Assembly: GCA_022361535.1 (NCBI GenBank)
Contig: JAKSAU010000793.1
Coordinates: 1-13,078, forward strand
Direction: 5' to 3'
Origin: Desulfobacterales bacterium
GTDB taxonomy: Bacteria > Desulfobacterota > Desulfobacteria > Desulfobacterales > Desulfobacteraceae
Length of the DNA: 13,078 nt
Below the pieces are notes generated by a model that worked only from the letters and a program-made list of their open reading frames with translations, made no database searches and was not told where the DNA came from. The position numbers were made by a program, and so were the translations under genes. Shown here in pieces: positions 1-9,248 of the stretch. Numbering within the stretch: the first letter of the stretch is position 1; each line of letters begins with the position of its first letter.

Positions 1-1637
1 ATTGAGATGATGTTGTTGACAAACATGTACAAGACCAGACCTGCAGGAAAGTTAATAAACAGGACGGTCATCAGTATGGGCATGAGCATCATCATTCTGG
101 CCTGCATGGGATCACCTGCCGTAGGTGTCATCTTCTGCTGGAGCAGGAATGATGCCCCCATGAGAAGGGTCAGCACAGGGATGCCGGCAGGGGCATCCAT
201 AAATGGAATGGAAAAGTCAAAGTTAAAGAGACGGTCCGGCCCTGACAAATCATTAATCCAGCCTACAAACGGGGCATGGCGTAGTTCGATGGCCATGTAA
301 AGCATGCGGTAAAGCGCAAAGAAAATGGGCATCTGCACCAGCAGGGGCAAGCAGCCGGATGCCGGGTTCACTTTGTAGGTTTTGTACAGTCCCATGATTT
401 CCTGGTTCATCCGCTGTTTGTCATCCTTGTACTTTTCCCGGATTTCCATCATCAAGGGTTGAACCTTTTTCATCTCGTTCATGGACTTGTAGCTTTTGGT
501 ACCCAAAGGCCAGAAAATCAGCTTGATAAGTATGGTCAAAAGGATGATGGCAACCCCGTAGTTGGGAATCACGTCATGGATATAATTCATGGTGATGAGC
601 AGGGGTTTTGCCAGGATATCAAAAAAACCGAAGTTGATGGATTTGAGCAGCAGGTTGTCATATGTGCTCAATACCTTGTGGCTTTTTGGACCCATGTAAA
701 AGGTATAGGAATACTGACCCTGCTTACCCGGATCCAGCCGGTCCATTTTTTGGATAAACTGGTTGTCGACAATATCGTTGGCAAAGGAGAGTTTCAAAGT
801 GGCGGAAACCGGTTCTTTGGGCATGACAGCTGTCAAAAAATACCGGTCTGAATATCCTGCCCAGCCTACGGTGGCAGTGTAAGTGTCTTTGTCCTCAATA
901 TCATCGGGATCAATGGTCAGATACTCGTCATCCAGATATGCGACAGGACCTTCAAATGCGAACCTGGACCGGCTTTTGATTTCATCGTTGTATAAACCAG
1001 GAACAGAAATGGCGATGGCATCATTTACCGGCATGCCTGAACCGTTCTGTACCATGATGTCACAGTTGATCAGATAGGAATCTGCCTTAAATGTGAAAAT
1101 CTTTTTAACGGTAATACCAAGGGGGTTGGACCAGGTAAAACTAATGGTTTTTTCTCCCTGGTTGAGAGTCAGGTCTGCAGAGTCGGTATCAGCTGCATAA
1201 ACGGCATTGCCCAAACCCTGAATGCTGCCACCGGGCGTATCAAAAGAGAGAACACCGCCAGTGCGGTCAGCCACGTCCTGGGGCACCAGTTGCTTTTGCG
1301 GGGAATCTGCCTGGTTGGTTGCCTTGAAATCTTTTAGGGTCAGGCTTTTAACCGCTGCCATGTGTTCGCTGACAACAATGTCGTACAACGGTGTGGACAG
1401 GGTAATATTACGGAAGTCCGTTTTTGCAGGCTGAGGGGCCTGAACGGTATTAACTGGTGTCTGCGCAGAGTAGTCCGATACATTGGACGGAGTTGGTGCG
1501 GATTCTTCCTGTGTCTGGGACGGGACTTCCTGGGAGGGATTATCAAGCTGGGGTGCCGGTGCAAAATAAAACTGATAGCCCACAAGGACTACTATGGAAA
1601 GCACCACAGCTAATAATAATCGTTTTTGCTCATCCAT
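1..1637 (-). CDS. yidC: Membrane protein insertase YidC (C-terminus cut by window edge)
   Basis: YidC inserts and folds inner-membrane proteins, alone or with SecYEG. The frame is open from the ATG at 1637 to base 3 (545 residues); the family in Gram-negatives is about 540-560 long, so perhaps 20 residues are missing. The N-terminus (MDEQKRLLLAVVLSIVVLVG) is the typical YidC start and first membrane anchor, followed by a Pro/Gln/Ser-rich linker and the periplasmic domain. The conserved C-terminal core is clear: KSYKSMNEMKKVQPLMMEIR, then DDKQRMNQEIMGLYK, KVNPASGCLPLL and QMPIFFALYRML. Lys372 occupies the place of the groove arginine (Arg366 of E. coli), so the positive charge is kept. An AGGAG lies 5 bases before the ATG at 1637; a second ATG at 1633 is possible. 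It is last in the rpmH-rnpA-yidD-yidC cluster. Confidence 0.97.
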   Translation of the reverse strand, partial: MDEQKRLLLAVVLSIVVLVGYQFYFAPAPQLDNPSQEVPSQTQEESAPTPSNVSDYSAQTPVNTVQAPQPAKTDFRNITLSTPLYDIVVSEHMAAVKSLTLKDFKATNQADSPQKQLVPQDVADRTGGVLSFDTPGGSIQGLGNAVYAADTDSADLTLNQGEKTISFTWSNPLGITVKKIFTFKADSYLINCDIMVQNGSGMPVNDAIAISVPGLYNDEIKSRSRFAFEGPVAYLDDEYLTIDPDDIEDKDTYTATVGWAGYSDRYFLTAVMPKEPVSATLKLSFANDIVDNQFIQKMDRLDPGKQGQYSYTFYMGPKSHKVLSTYDNLLLKSINFGFFDILAKPLLITMNYIHDVIPNYGVAIILLTILIKLIFWPLGTKSYKSMNEMKKVQPLMMEIREKYKDDKQRMNQEIMGLYKTYKVNPASGCLPLLVQMPIFFALYRMLYMAIELRHAPFVGWINDLSGPDRLFNFDFSIPFMDAPAGIPVLTLLMGASFLLQQKMTPTAGDPMQARMMMLMPILMTVLFINFPAGLVLYMFVNNIIS

Positions 1638-1706
1638 CTTCTCTCCTAAAATAAAAAATAATTTTTCTTAACAAAGAAGAGGAAAGCAGTACGCACAACG
1701 GATTAT

Positions 1707-1919
1707 TTAAGGAACCGGATCATAACCTCCAGCTCGGAACGGGTGGCAACGCAATATTCGTTTTACGGCCAATGCGCTGCCTTTGAGACTGCCATATTTT
1801 TCAATCGCTTCAAGGGCATAGGCTGAACACGTTGGTTCATACCTGCAATTGGCCCCCAAAAGCGGTGAAACAAAAATCTGATAAAATCTAATCAATATGG
1901 ATAATAGCTGCTTGCCCAT
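1707..1919 (-). CDS. yidD: Membrane protein insertion efficiency factor YidD
   Basis: YidD is a small membrane-associated protein thought to help YidC-dependent insertion. This 70-residue protein has the family hallmarks: an N-terminal amphipathic helix (residues 4-20, [17 protein letters not shown]), the cysteine motif [16 protein letters not shown] (Cys25, Cys31) and the C-terminal [14 protein letters not shown] (Cys58), ending right after the GGYDPVP signature. The length is normal. Its ATG lies 3 bases after the rnpA stop with no strong ribosome binding site, which suggests translational coupling to rnpA. A 69-base gap separates it from yidC. Confidence 0.96.
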   Translation of the reverse strand: MGKQLLSILIRFYQIFVSPLLGANCRYEPTCSAYALEAIEKYGSLKGSALAVKRILRCHPFRAGGYDPVP

Positions 1920-1922
1920 TTA

Positions 1923-2270
1923 TTATGCCAACGCTATTTTTTTAAAAAGTTTATCAAGCTTTTCATTAATCTGTCTGTTGGATAGCGTAGTCAGACCTTT
2001 CCGTGCAATTATGCTGATATCTTTAGTTCCGGGTACGGAATCTTTCTGGTGTCTGAAATATTCTCGTATAAGCCTTTTTATCCTGTTACGCGCGACTGCA
2101 TTCCCCACTTTTTTAGATACGGTAATTCCAATTCGATTGTTTTTTTCTGTTCCCTCGGAAACAGCGGCTATAAAATAACCTGTTCGTATCTTCTTCCCTT
2201 GTTTTGAAAGCTTTAAAAATTCGGCTCTTTTTCGGAGCCGGGCGTCTTTGGGTAAAGAAAAGTTACTCAA
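1923..2270 (-). CDS. rnpA: Ribonuclease P protein component
   Basis: RnpA is the protein subunit of RNase P, which with the RNA subunit removes 5' leaders from precursor tRNAs. The 115-residue product has the classic basic helix signature RNRIKRLIREYFR (residues 61-73), preceded by RIGITVSKKVGNAVA, and the later strand DISIIARKG. The length is normal. The start is a TTG at 2270, with GGGA shortly upstream, 15 bases after the rpmH stop. A weak start directly behind a highly expressed ribosomal protein gene is a common arrangement for this pair. Confidence 0.97.
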   Translation of the reverse strand: MSNFSLPKDARLRKRAEFLKLSKQGKKIRTGYFIAAVSEGTEKNNRIGITVSKKVGNAVARNRIKRLIREYFRHQKDSVPGTKDISIIARKGLTTLSNRQINEKLDKLFKKIALA

Positions 2271-2285
2271 TAAATCCCTGACAGA

Positions 2286-2423
2286 CTAAACAGTGGTCAG
2301 TCTTTTTCTGCCTTTGGCCCTTCTGGCATTGATTACACGTCTGCCGCCCGGGGTAGACATTCTTTTCAGAAATCCGTGTTTTCTGGTTCTTTTCCGGTTG
2401 CTTGGCTGAAATGTCCGTTTCAT
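2286..2423 (-). CDS. rpmH: 50S ribosomal protein L34
   Basis: This 45-residue, very basic protein begins [20 protein letters not shown] and continues with [20 protein letters not shown], a near-consensus bacterial L34, a component of the large ribosomal subunit. The stop is TAG at 2286-2288. An AGGA precedes the ATG by about 10 bases. It is the first gene of the rpmH-rnpA-yidD-yidC cluster. In many bacteria dnaA lies divergently or upstream of rpmH, but here the neighbour upstream is the HD-GYP sensor gene on the same strand. Confidence 0.98.
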   Translation of the reverse strand: MKRTFQPSNRKRTRKHGFLKRMSTPGGRRVINARRAKGRKRLTTV

Positions 2424-2473
2424 AAAATTACAATCCTTGTCCTATCTGGTTTTTTACCAATTGGTTAATCATG

Positions 2474-2552
2474 CAAACTACAATAAACGCAAAACCTTAA
2501 CTTAAATTTTAAAAAAAGTCAATCAATACGTGAGTTGAATTTATGTAGTTTG
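2474..2552. repeat. Inverted repeat bracketing the rpmH promoter
   Basis: CAAACTACA at 2474-2482 is the exact reverse complement of TGTAGTTTG at 2544-2552. The match extends inward by TAAA/TTTA if one extra A in the left arm is allowed, giving 13 paired bases. The arms flank the putative rpmH promoter. They could form a stem in read-through RNA from the HD-GYP gene or be paired protein sites; chance is also possible. Confidence 0.4.
2494..2522 (-). promoter_or_regulatory. Probable promoter of the rpmH cluster
   Basis: Read on the minus strand, a TTGACT -35 (2517-2522) is separated by 17 bases from TAAGGT (2494-2499), about 70 bases before the rpmH ATG. The -35 is good but the -10 is weak. 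It lies in the 141-base gap after the HD-GYP gene. Confidence 0.45.
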
Positions 2553-2564
2553 TTTTTGAACGGC

Positions 2565-5500
2565 CTATAGATAATCGGAAATATTCACCTCTTCAACTTG
2601 CTCAGGTTTAAGAAATTTCTTTGCATAGGTCATATAAGCTCCTGAGACCAGAAAAACCTTGAACAGGTCCGGGTCGATATGGCCCCGGTCGCGCATACCT
2701 GCCATGATGCGGATGGCTACACTAAGGGGCTTGGCTTTTTTATATGGCCGGTCCGAAGCTGTTAACGCTTCGAAAATATCTGCAATGGCCAGAATTCGTC
2801 CAGGTATTGAGATCTGTTCTTTTTTCAATTTCCTTGGATACCCTTCGCCAGTGAGAGTTTCATGATGGGCACCTGCATATTCGGGAACACGGGCAAGTTC
2901 CTCAGGAAATGGCAGGATATCGAGCATACGGATAGTGGCCGTGATGTGCTCCTGGATGATATACCGGTCTTCTGCTGTAAGGGTTCCGCGGCCAATACCC
3001 AGATTATAAAGCTCTCCCTGGTTATAGGTCAGTTCCGGGACCGGCATGTTAAATCCGAACTTATCATCATCCTTATACCGGTCAAGGTCTCTTGCCAGTA
3101 TATGTTCAGGTCTGTCATCAAGAATTTTTTCCTCACAAGGAACAGGCTTGATATGGTCTGCAAACAGGTCTGCCTCGATGTGTGATAATCCGATGCTGTC
3201 ATCAAAATGCCGGGTCCAGGTCTGAGAAGCAATTTTTTTAAGCTGATCTACCTTTTCAGGATCCATGAACTCACCGCCTATATTGCAACCGGCAATAAAT
3301 GCAAACTCATCTTGTAAGCGGTCTTCCGTATCTGAAAGTTTTTGGGATAGTTCAGGCGTGTCACTATCGTCAGCCTTTGCTTTCCAATACTCAATCTGTG
3401 CATCCCTGAGCAGCACTTCGTAGCGCATTCTGATTTCATGGATCCGGTTGTAGATGACCTCAAGTTTGGTTCCCTTGTCCACTATATGTTCCGGGGTGAC
3501 AATTTTTCCGCAGTCATGCAACCAAGCGGCCACTTCAAACTCCCGCCATTCTTCCCTTGTTTTAAACCGGAAATCAGCCAAAACCGGATCATCGCTTTTT
3601 TCGGCTGCCTGGGCCAGAAGGACGGCAATTTCCGGAACACGTTCACAATGCCCCCCTGTGTAGGGTGATTTTTGGTCAATGGTCGAGGCAATAAGTTTGA
3701 TTAAGGAATCCATGAAGTGTTCCTGGGCTTTTTCATGATCCCTGATGGAGGTCGCCATAGACTTCATGGATCTGGACAGTGTTTTAATTTCTTTTATTTT
3801 ACTGTCTACTTCGGAAATATCCTCCCAGCGCCTTTCTTTGACTTTTTTATTCTCAATAACAAGAGCCCTTATGGGCGCAACAATAAAGGAGGTGACCAAC
3901 CCAATCAATGGAAGAAAAAATATAACACAGCCTATTGTGGCATAAATGGCCAATTTAATTTTTTTCAGATAAGGGCTCAATACCTCTTCTCTGGAGACAA
4001 TAATCCCAATGAATTGGTCTGGCATGCCGTAAAGCGGTTGGGTATAAGCCATAAACTCAGTATTGCGTACCATTATTGTTCGAGTCTGTTGTTTGTCCGG
4101 GGTGGCAGCCATATCACGTAGTGTTTTGTGGGGGACCACATGACCTGAAAACGAGGAGGCATGTATGCTTGAGTTTTCATCCTCCAGTCCCCATTTGACT
4201 CTTAAGCTTTTCTTCTGCTTAAGGGTAATTACAGCAAGTCCTTTTTCCAGGATACCGAATAATGGTGTGTTATTTTTTTGAACAAGAAAATGCAACGTAT
4301 GGGCATCTGTCTTTGCCAGATCTTTAATGGGTGGACCGACGTTCAAGCTTTCCATGAAGTAGGCTTTTTTCAGATATCTTAGTACCTGATCGCTGTCGAT
4401 GGTTGCTTCTACCCCTCCTTTTTCCACCAGGGCCATTGCTTCAAGTGTGGTTTGGGTTTTAATAATGTTTATTTGGGGAAAATTTTGCTCGATGAATTTT
4501 ATTGAACCCCATCCGTGTGGTATTGCAATTGATTTGTCATTCAGTTGCTTTAGGTTGGAGACTATAAAGTTTGAGTTCCTTGTAACAGCAACAGGAGGAA
4601 TGTTTGCATAAGGTGTTGTAAAGCTACCAAGTGCTTGCCGCTCAGGTGTCTTCACCAAAGAGTGAAGCAGATCAATTTCCCCTGATCTAAACATTGTTTC
4701 AAGGTCTTGCCATGAATATCCGTTTACGAACTCAAAGGTTAATCCTGTTTGTTGAGCGATCAGGTTTAAAAGATCAATAGAGTATCCCGCAGGTAAACCA
4801 CCTGGTGCAAAGTCAAAAGGAGGCCAATCCAATTCGTTTGATACCCTGATATGGGGCTTTGTTTCTAAATACGCTTTTTCCTCTGGGGATAGATCTATTT
4901 TTTTTGGGGGCCCTTTTGGAACTTCAGTGGTTTGAGGCCGTGCAAAGAATAGAATTTCTCCTTTTTCATTGAATACGAATATTTCACATGAGGGTAAAAA
5001 CCGCTGCTTTGAAAGAAAATCATGAATGTTTCTGCGGGTCATATCTGCTGCTACCACATGATTGGTGTTTTTGATTTTGCCGCCAATGGTCACACCCGGG
5101 GATTTAAGATTGGCAAAGAAATAGGGCTCTGATTTTTCGACTTTTTGCGAGAGGATCGCTTTTTTATACCATGTGCGTTTTCTGGGGTCATATCTGGATG
5201 GGGCTTTTGTAACTATGCTGATATCATAATCCCGGTTTAAAAATACCATGTGTTTATTTGTGCCATCAATTTCAGGAATGACCTTTATGACCAGCCAGCG
5301 GTCTTCTTTTTGAGCATTGTATGCTTGTTTTACCTCAGGTCCGCTTTCAAGATTGATTACCTCATAATAACTTCCGGTGTCATATCCCACTTGAATGGCA
5401 TAAAGATTCGGGTTTTGCTCCAGGGCATTGATCAAAACCTCGAATGCAGGATGACGCTTTCCAGGTTCAGGAATCTGCCCCAGCATATCAAAGTGCCTGA

Positions 5501-5726
5501 GCATATCTACAAGTTCACTGACCTGCCTGTCCCGGTTAATGATTTTTTCGCTTACATTTGCTGCGATGTTCTGAAAATTATCTGTTGCGGTTTTCTTGGC
5601 GATCCTGGATGAAAAATAATATTCAAGGCCAAGGATAAGGCCTGAAGTTGCCAGTGTCATCAAGATAAATAAAGTCAGAACGGTAATGCGGATGGAATAG
5701 GTCCGCTTGATTCCATTAGATTTCAT
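2565..5726 (-). CDS. Membrane sensor: Cache with nested solute-binding domain, plus HD-GYP phosphodiesterase
   Basis: Predicted transmembrane receptor that hydrolyses cyclic di-GMP in response to a periplasmic ligand. Order over 1053 residues: membrane helix (13-34); double-Cache region (about 45-265, with DPRKRTWYKKA at 180-190); a solute-binding family 3 domain (about 275-515, LSPEEKAYLETKPHIRV then DWPPFDF), as in BvgS-type sensors; a return to Cache-like strands (548-585); second membrane helix (591-616); short HAMP-like linker; HD-GYP domain (670-1040). Catalytic signatures: His693 in GGHCERV, His737-Asp738 in LHDCGK, His927, His954-His955 and GEGYP (961-964), Asp983 in IADIFEAL, so metal binding looks intact. 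About 155 extra residues separate the HD and LTAED motifs. The ATG at 5726 has AGGGA upstream and precedes a normal signal-anchor. No GGDEF domain is present. Enzymatic role and ligand are inferred. Confidence 0.92.
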   Translation of the reverse strand: MKSNGIKRTYSIRITVLTLFILMTLATSGLILGLEYYFSSRIAKKTATDNFQNIAANVSEKIINRDRQVSELVDMLRHFDMLGQIPEPGKRHPAFEVLINALEQNPNLYAIQVGYDTGSYYEVINLESGPEVKQAYNAQKEDRWLVIKVIPEIDGTNKHMVFLNRDYDISIVTKAPSRYDPRKRTWYKKAILSQKVEKSEPYFFANLKSPGVTIGGKIKNTNHVVAADMTRRNIHDFLSKQRFLPSCEIFVFNEKGEILFFARPQTTEVPKGPPKKIDLSPEEKAYLETKPHIRVSNELDWPPFDFAPGGLPAGYSIDLLNLIAQQTGLTFEFVNGYSWQDLETMFRSGEIDLLHSLVKTPERQALGSFTTPYANIPPVAVTRNSNFIVSNLKQLNDKSIAIPHGWGSIKFIEQNFPQINIIKTQTTLEAMALVEKGGVEATIDSDQVLRYLKKAYFMESLNVGPPIKDLAKTDAHTLHFLVQKNNTPLFGILEKGLAVITLKQKKSLRVKWGLEDENSSIHASSFSGHVVPHKTLRDMAATPDKQQTRTIMVRNTEFMAYTQPLYGMPDQFIGIIVSREEVLSPYLKKIKLAIYATIGCVIFFLPLIGLVTSFIVAPIRALVIENKKVKERRWEDISEVDSKIKEIKTLSRSMKSMATSIRDHEKAQEHFMDSLIKLIASTIDQKSPYTGGHCERVPEIAVLLAQAAEKSDDPVLADFRFKTREEWREFEVAAWLHDCGKIVTPEHIVDKGTKLEVIYNRIHEIRMRYEVLLRDAQIEYWKAKADDSDTPELSQKLSDTEDRLQDEFAFIAGCNIGGEFMDPEKVDQLKKIASQTWTRHFDDSIGLSHIEADLFADHIKPVPCEEKILDDRPEHILARDLDRYKDDDKFGFNMPVPELTYNQGELYNLGIGRGTLTAEDRYIIQEHITATIRMLDILPFPEELARVPEYAGAHHETLTGEGYPRKLKKEQISIPGRILAIADIFEALTASDRPYKKAKPLSVAIRIMAGMRDRGHIDPDLFKVFLVSGAYMTYAKKFLKPEQVEEVNISDYL

Positions 5727-5751
5727 GGGAGATCCCTAAAAGTTAACTGAT

Positions 5752-5769
5752 CGTAATAATCGTAATAAT
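5752..5769. repeat. Two tandem 9-base repeats
   Basis: CGTAATAAT occurs twice head to tail, just upstream of the HD-GYP start codon and inside its predicted leader. It could be a regulator site or simple slippage; nothing else supports a function. Confidence 0.4.
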
Positions 5770-5869
5770 TGAAAAGAGGCAAAATCTATTGAAAAGTGTT
5801 ACCGCGATGCATTTTATAAGTCAATAAAATTCAAATAAGAAGATCGTGATTGATTTAGACCGGCTGTAA

Positions 5870-5899
5870 ATTATGGCAATTCTCAAAAACTCAAGTCAA
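5870..5899 (-). promoter_or_regulatory. Promoter of the HD-GYP sensor gene
   Basis: On the minus strand, TTGACT (5894-5899) and CATAAT (5870-5875) are 18 bases apart, matching five of six consensus bases in each box. Transcription would start near 5862, giving a leader of about 135 bases before the ATG at 5726. The leader shows no recognisable cyclic di-GMP riboswitch core. Confidence 0.55.
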
Positions 5900-5924
5900 C
5901 AAGGATATCCTATATATAAACACC

Positions 5925-6003
5925 GGCCCGTTTATTCTAAGAAGCGGCTGCCGAATTTTTTGCAAAAATCCGTCTGATACCGTCTTCTTAGAACAAACGA
6001 GCC
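5925..6003 (-). other. Long hairpin, possible small RNA or structured element
   Basis: The 20-base arms at 5925-5944 and 5984-6003 are reverse complements except at two positions. Both exceptions become G-U pairs only if the minus strand is transcribed, giving an unbroken 20-pair helix. Inside it, 5952-5972 forms a second hairpin (CGGAUUUUU against AAAAAUUCG) with a 3-base loop. A perfect TATAAT on the minus strand lies about 50 bases upstream (near 6060), but its -35 is poor. No U-run follows, so it is not a standard terminator. A transcribed RNA, a cruciform or a miniature mobile repeat are all possible. Confidence 0.5.
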
Positions 6004-6278
6004 TAAGTGCTCAAACGGCAATAACTTCTGAGGGTGCTACCGATAATTAATCTCCCGGCATTATAAAGGGATATATTTTTGAGAACCGCTTTAAGTCTTA
6101 TAAAATGGAAAAAAAATGGCTAAGTGTATGATATATCCGTCAGCAGTATAGGCTTTTTTTCAAGCCGTCATATTGGATTGCAGACAAGTTGCCTGTTGCT
6201 TACTGATCCAATGGACTTTGAACTTGAGAATCTCGTTGGTGGTTAAAATTAATTGGGTGTTGTCGATAGGGAAAAAAG

Positions 6279-6314
6279 AAAGCGGCATTTCAGCTTAAAG
6301 TGAAATGCCGCTTT
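6279..6314 (-). terminator. Intrinsic terminator of katG
   Basis: A perfect 14-base stem (AAAGCGGCATTTCA at 6279-6292 against 6301-6314) with an 8-base loop lies 20 bases after the katG stop. On the minus strand it is followed by TTT-free C and then a run of six T (CTTTTTT), a typical rho-independent terminator. Confidence 0.9.
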
Positions 6315-6334
6315 TGAGCATACTTATGAATCAC

Positions 6335-8569
<2,235 letters not shown>

Positions 8570-8571
8570 TT

Positions 8572-8600
8572 ATTTGATAATGATTATCAATTAATGACAA
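8572..8600 (-). promoter_or_regulatory. Probable katG promoter
   Basis: On the minus strand, TTGTCA (8595-8600) and TCAAAT (8572-8577) are 17 bases apart, 39 bases before the katG ATG. The PerR-type box covers most of the spacer and touches the -10, an arrangement that would block RNA polymerase. Confidence 0.5.
8575..8589. promoter_or_regulatory. PerR/Fur-type operator in front of katG
   Basis: TGATAATGATTATCA is a perfect 7-1-7 inverted repeat of the Fur/PerR superfamily type, extended by one more T/A pair on each side (8574-8590). With perR next door, PerR is the likely ligand, though a separate Fur protein could also bind. Confidence 0.85.
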
Positions 8601-8609
8601 AAAAATATA

Positions 8610-9053
8610 TTACACTTTTTCTGTCATGCAATTGCTACAAATACCGAAGAAGTCCAGCCTGTGATTTAGAATTTTAAAATTGGTTTCGGCTGCAACTTCT
8701 TTTTTCATTGAGTCGAGACTATCCAGATCCGGATCGACTATTTTTTTACATTTGATGCATATGACGTGTGGATGGGGGTAAGGTTTCTTTCCGTCATACC
8801 GGTTGCTCCCATCCGGAAATCCCAGCTCAAGAACTTCCCCAAGAGACTTAATTAATACAATATTTCTATATACAGTGGCAAGACTCATTGTTGGAAAATC
8901 TTGTTTGATTTGTTCATAAATATCCTCAACACTTGGGTGCCCGTCGCTTTTTGCAAGAATTTTAACAATGGCGAGTCTTTGGGGGGTAATTTTGTGGCCA
9001 TTCTCCCTCAGTTTTTGAATGATACTATCAAATCTTTTATTATAATTTTCCAA
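8610..9053 (-). CDS. perR: Peroxide-responsive repressor PerR (Fur family)
   Basis: A metal-dependent repressor that senses hydrogen peroxide by iron-catalysed oxidation of its ligand histidines. The 147 residues show the Fur-family winged helix (about 10-85, with ITPQRLAIVKIL and SLATVYRNI) and a C-terminal dimer domain with two zinc pairs, CIKC (99/102) and CSNC (139/142). PerR rather than Fur is favoured because residues matching the Bacillus subtilis PerR regulatory site are present: His39, Asp87, His94, His96 and Asp107 (in KIVD), the last being the Asp that separates PerR from the Glu found in Fur. It lies directly upstream of katG on the same strand, with a PerR-type box before each gene, so self-control and control of katG are expected. 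No terminator is seen between them, so read-through is possible. Confidence 0.92.
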   Translation of the reverse strand: MENYNKRFDSIIQKLRENGHKITPQRLAIVKILAKSDGHPSVEDIYEQIKQDFPTMSLATVYRNIVLIKSLGEVLELGFPDGSNRYDGKKPYPHPHVICIKCKKIVDPDLDSLDSMKKEVAAETNFKILNHRLDFFGICSNCMTEKV

Positions 9054-9075
9054 TATAGAACTCTAACTTATTAAA

Positions 9076-9090
9076 TGATAATGATTCTCA
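9076..9090. promoter_or_regulatory. PerR/Fur-type operator in front of perR
   Basis: TGATAATGATTCTCA matches the katG box except at one base and keeps the 7-1-7 form. It lies 22 bases before the perR ATG and just downstream of a TTGACA (minus strand, 9112-9117) that could be the perR -35, with TAATTG (9089-9094) as a weak -10. This suggests self-repression. Confidence 0.75.
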
Positions 9091-9248
9091 ATTAACATCA
9101 ATTCTTTTTGTTGTCAACGGGCAATTTGCTTTGATCGATTTTTACCTGGTTCTCATGTACGGCTTGACAGTTTTGAACAGATTCGGTTATTCGTCTTTTG
9201 ATTTGAATTATTAAGGTAGGAAACTCAAGTTTAATATAAAAGGATCTT

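Larger units (their letters stand above)
5727..6278. other. Gene-free region between the HD-GYP gene and katG
   Basis: About 550 AT-rich bases have no credible coding frame on either strand. Besides the tandem repeat, promoter and long hairpin listed separately, it holds smaller inverted repeats: GGATATAT near 6069 against ATATATCC near 6131, ATTGGAT/ATCCAAT at 6172-6178 and 6206-6212, and a short GGCTT/AAGCC stem near 6151-6165. No transposase remnant or tRNA was recognised. Confidence 0.6.

Noticed and set aside
7..1434. Open frames on the plus strand across 1-1434
   Set aside because: They are antisense to yidC, which has strong family motifs throughout; none has a convincing ribosome site or recognisable product.
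2424..2564. Replication origin next to rpmH
   Set aside because: No cluster of DnaA boxes and no dnaA gene are present; the gap is only 141 bases.
2659..5612. Plus-strand and alternative-frame open frames within the HD-GYP gene
   Set aside because: They overlap a gene with clear domains in a single uninterrupted frame.
5727..5862. Possible cyclic di-GMP riboswitch in the leader of the HD-GYP gene
   Set aside because: The leader lacks the conserved core and helices of the known riboswitch classes as far as I can read them.
5903..6075. Miniature transposon with terminal inverted repeats around the long hairpin
   Set aside because: The outer similarity between the two flanks is short and gapped, and no target duplication is evident; only the central hairpin is convincing.
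6151..6170. GGCTT/AAGCC stem with a T-rich loop as a terminator
   Set aside because: The stem is only five pairs and no T-run follows it on either strand.
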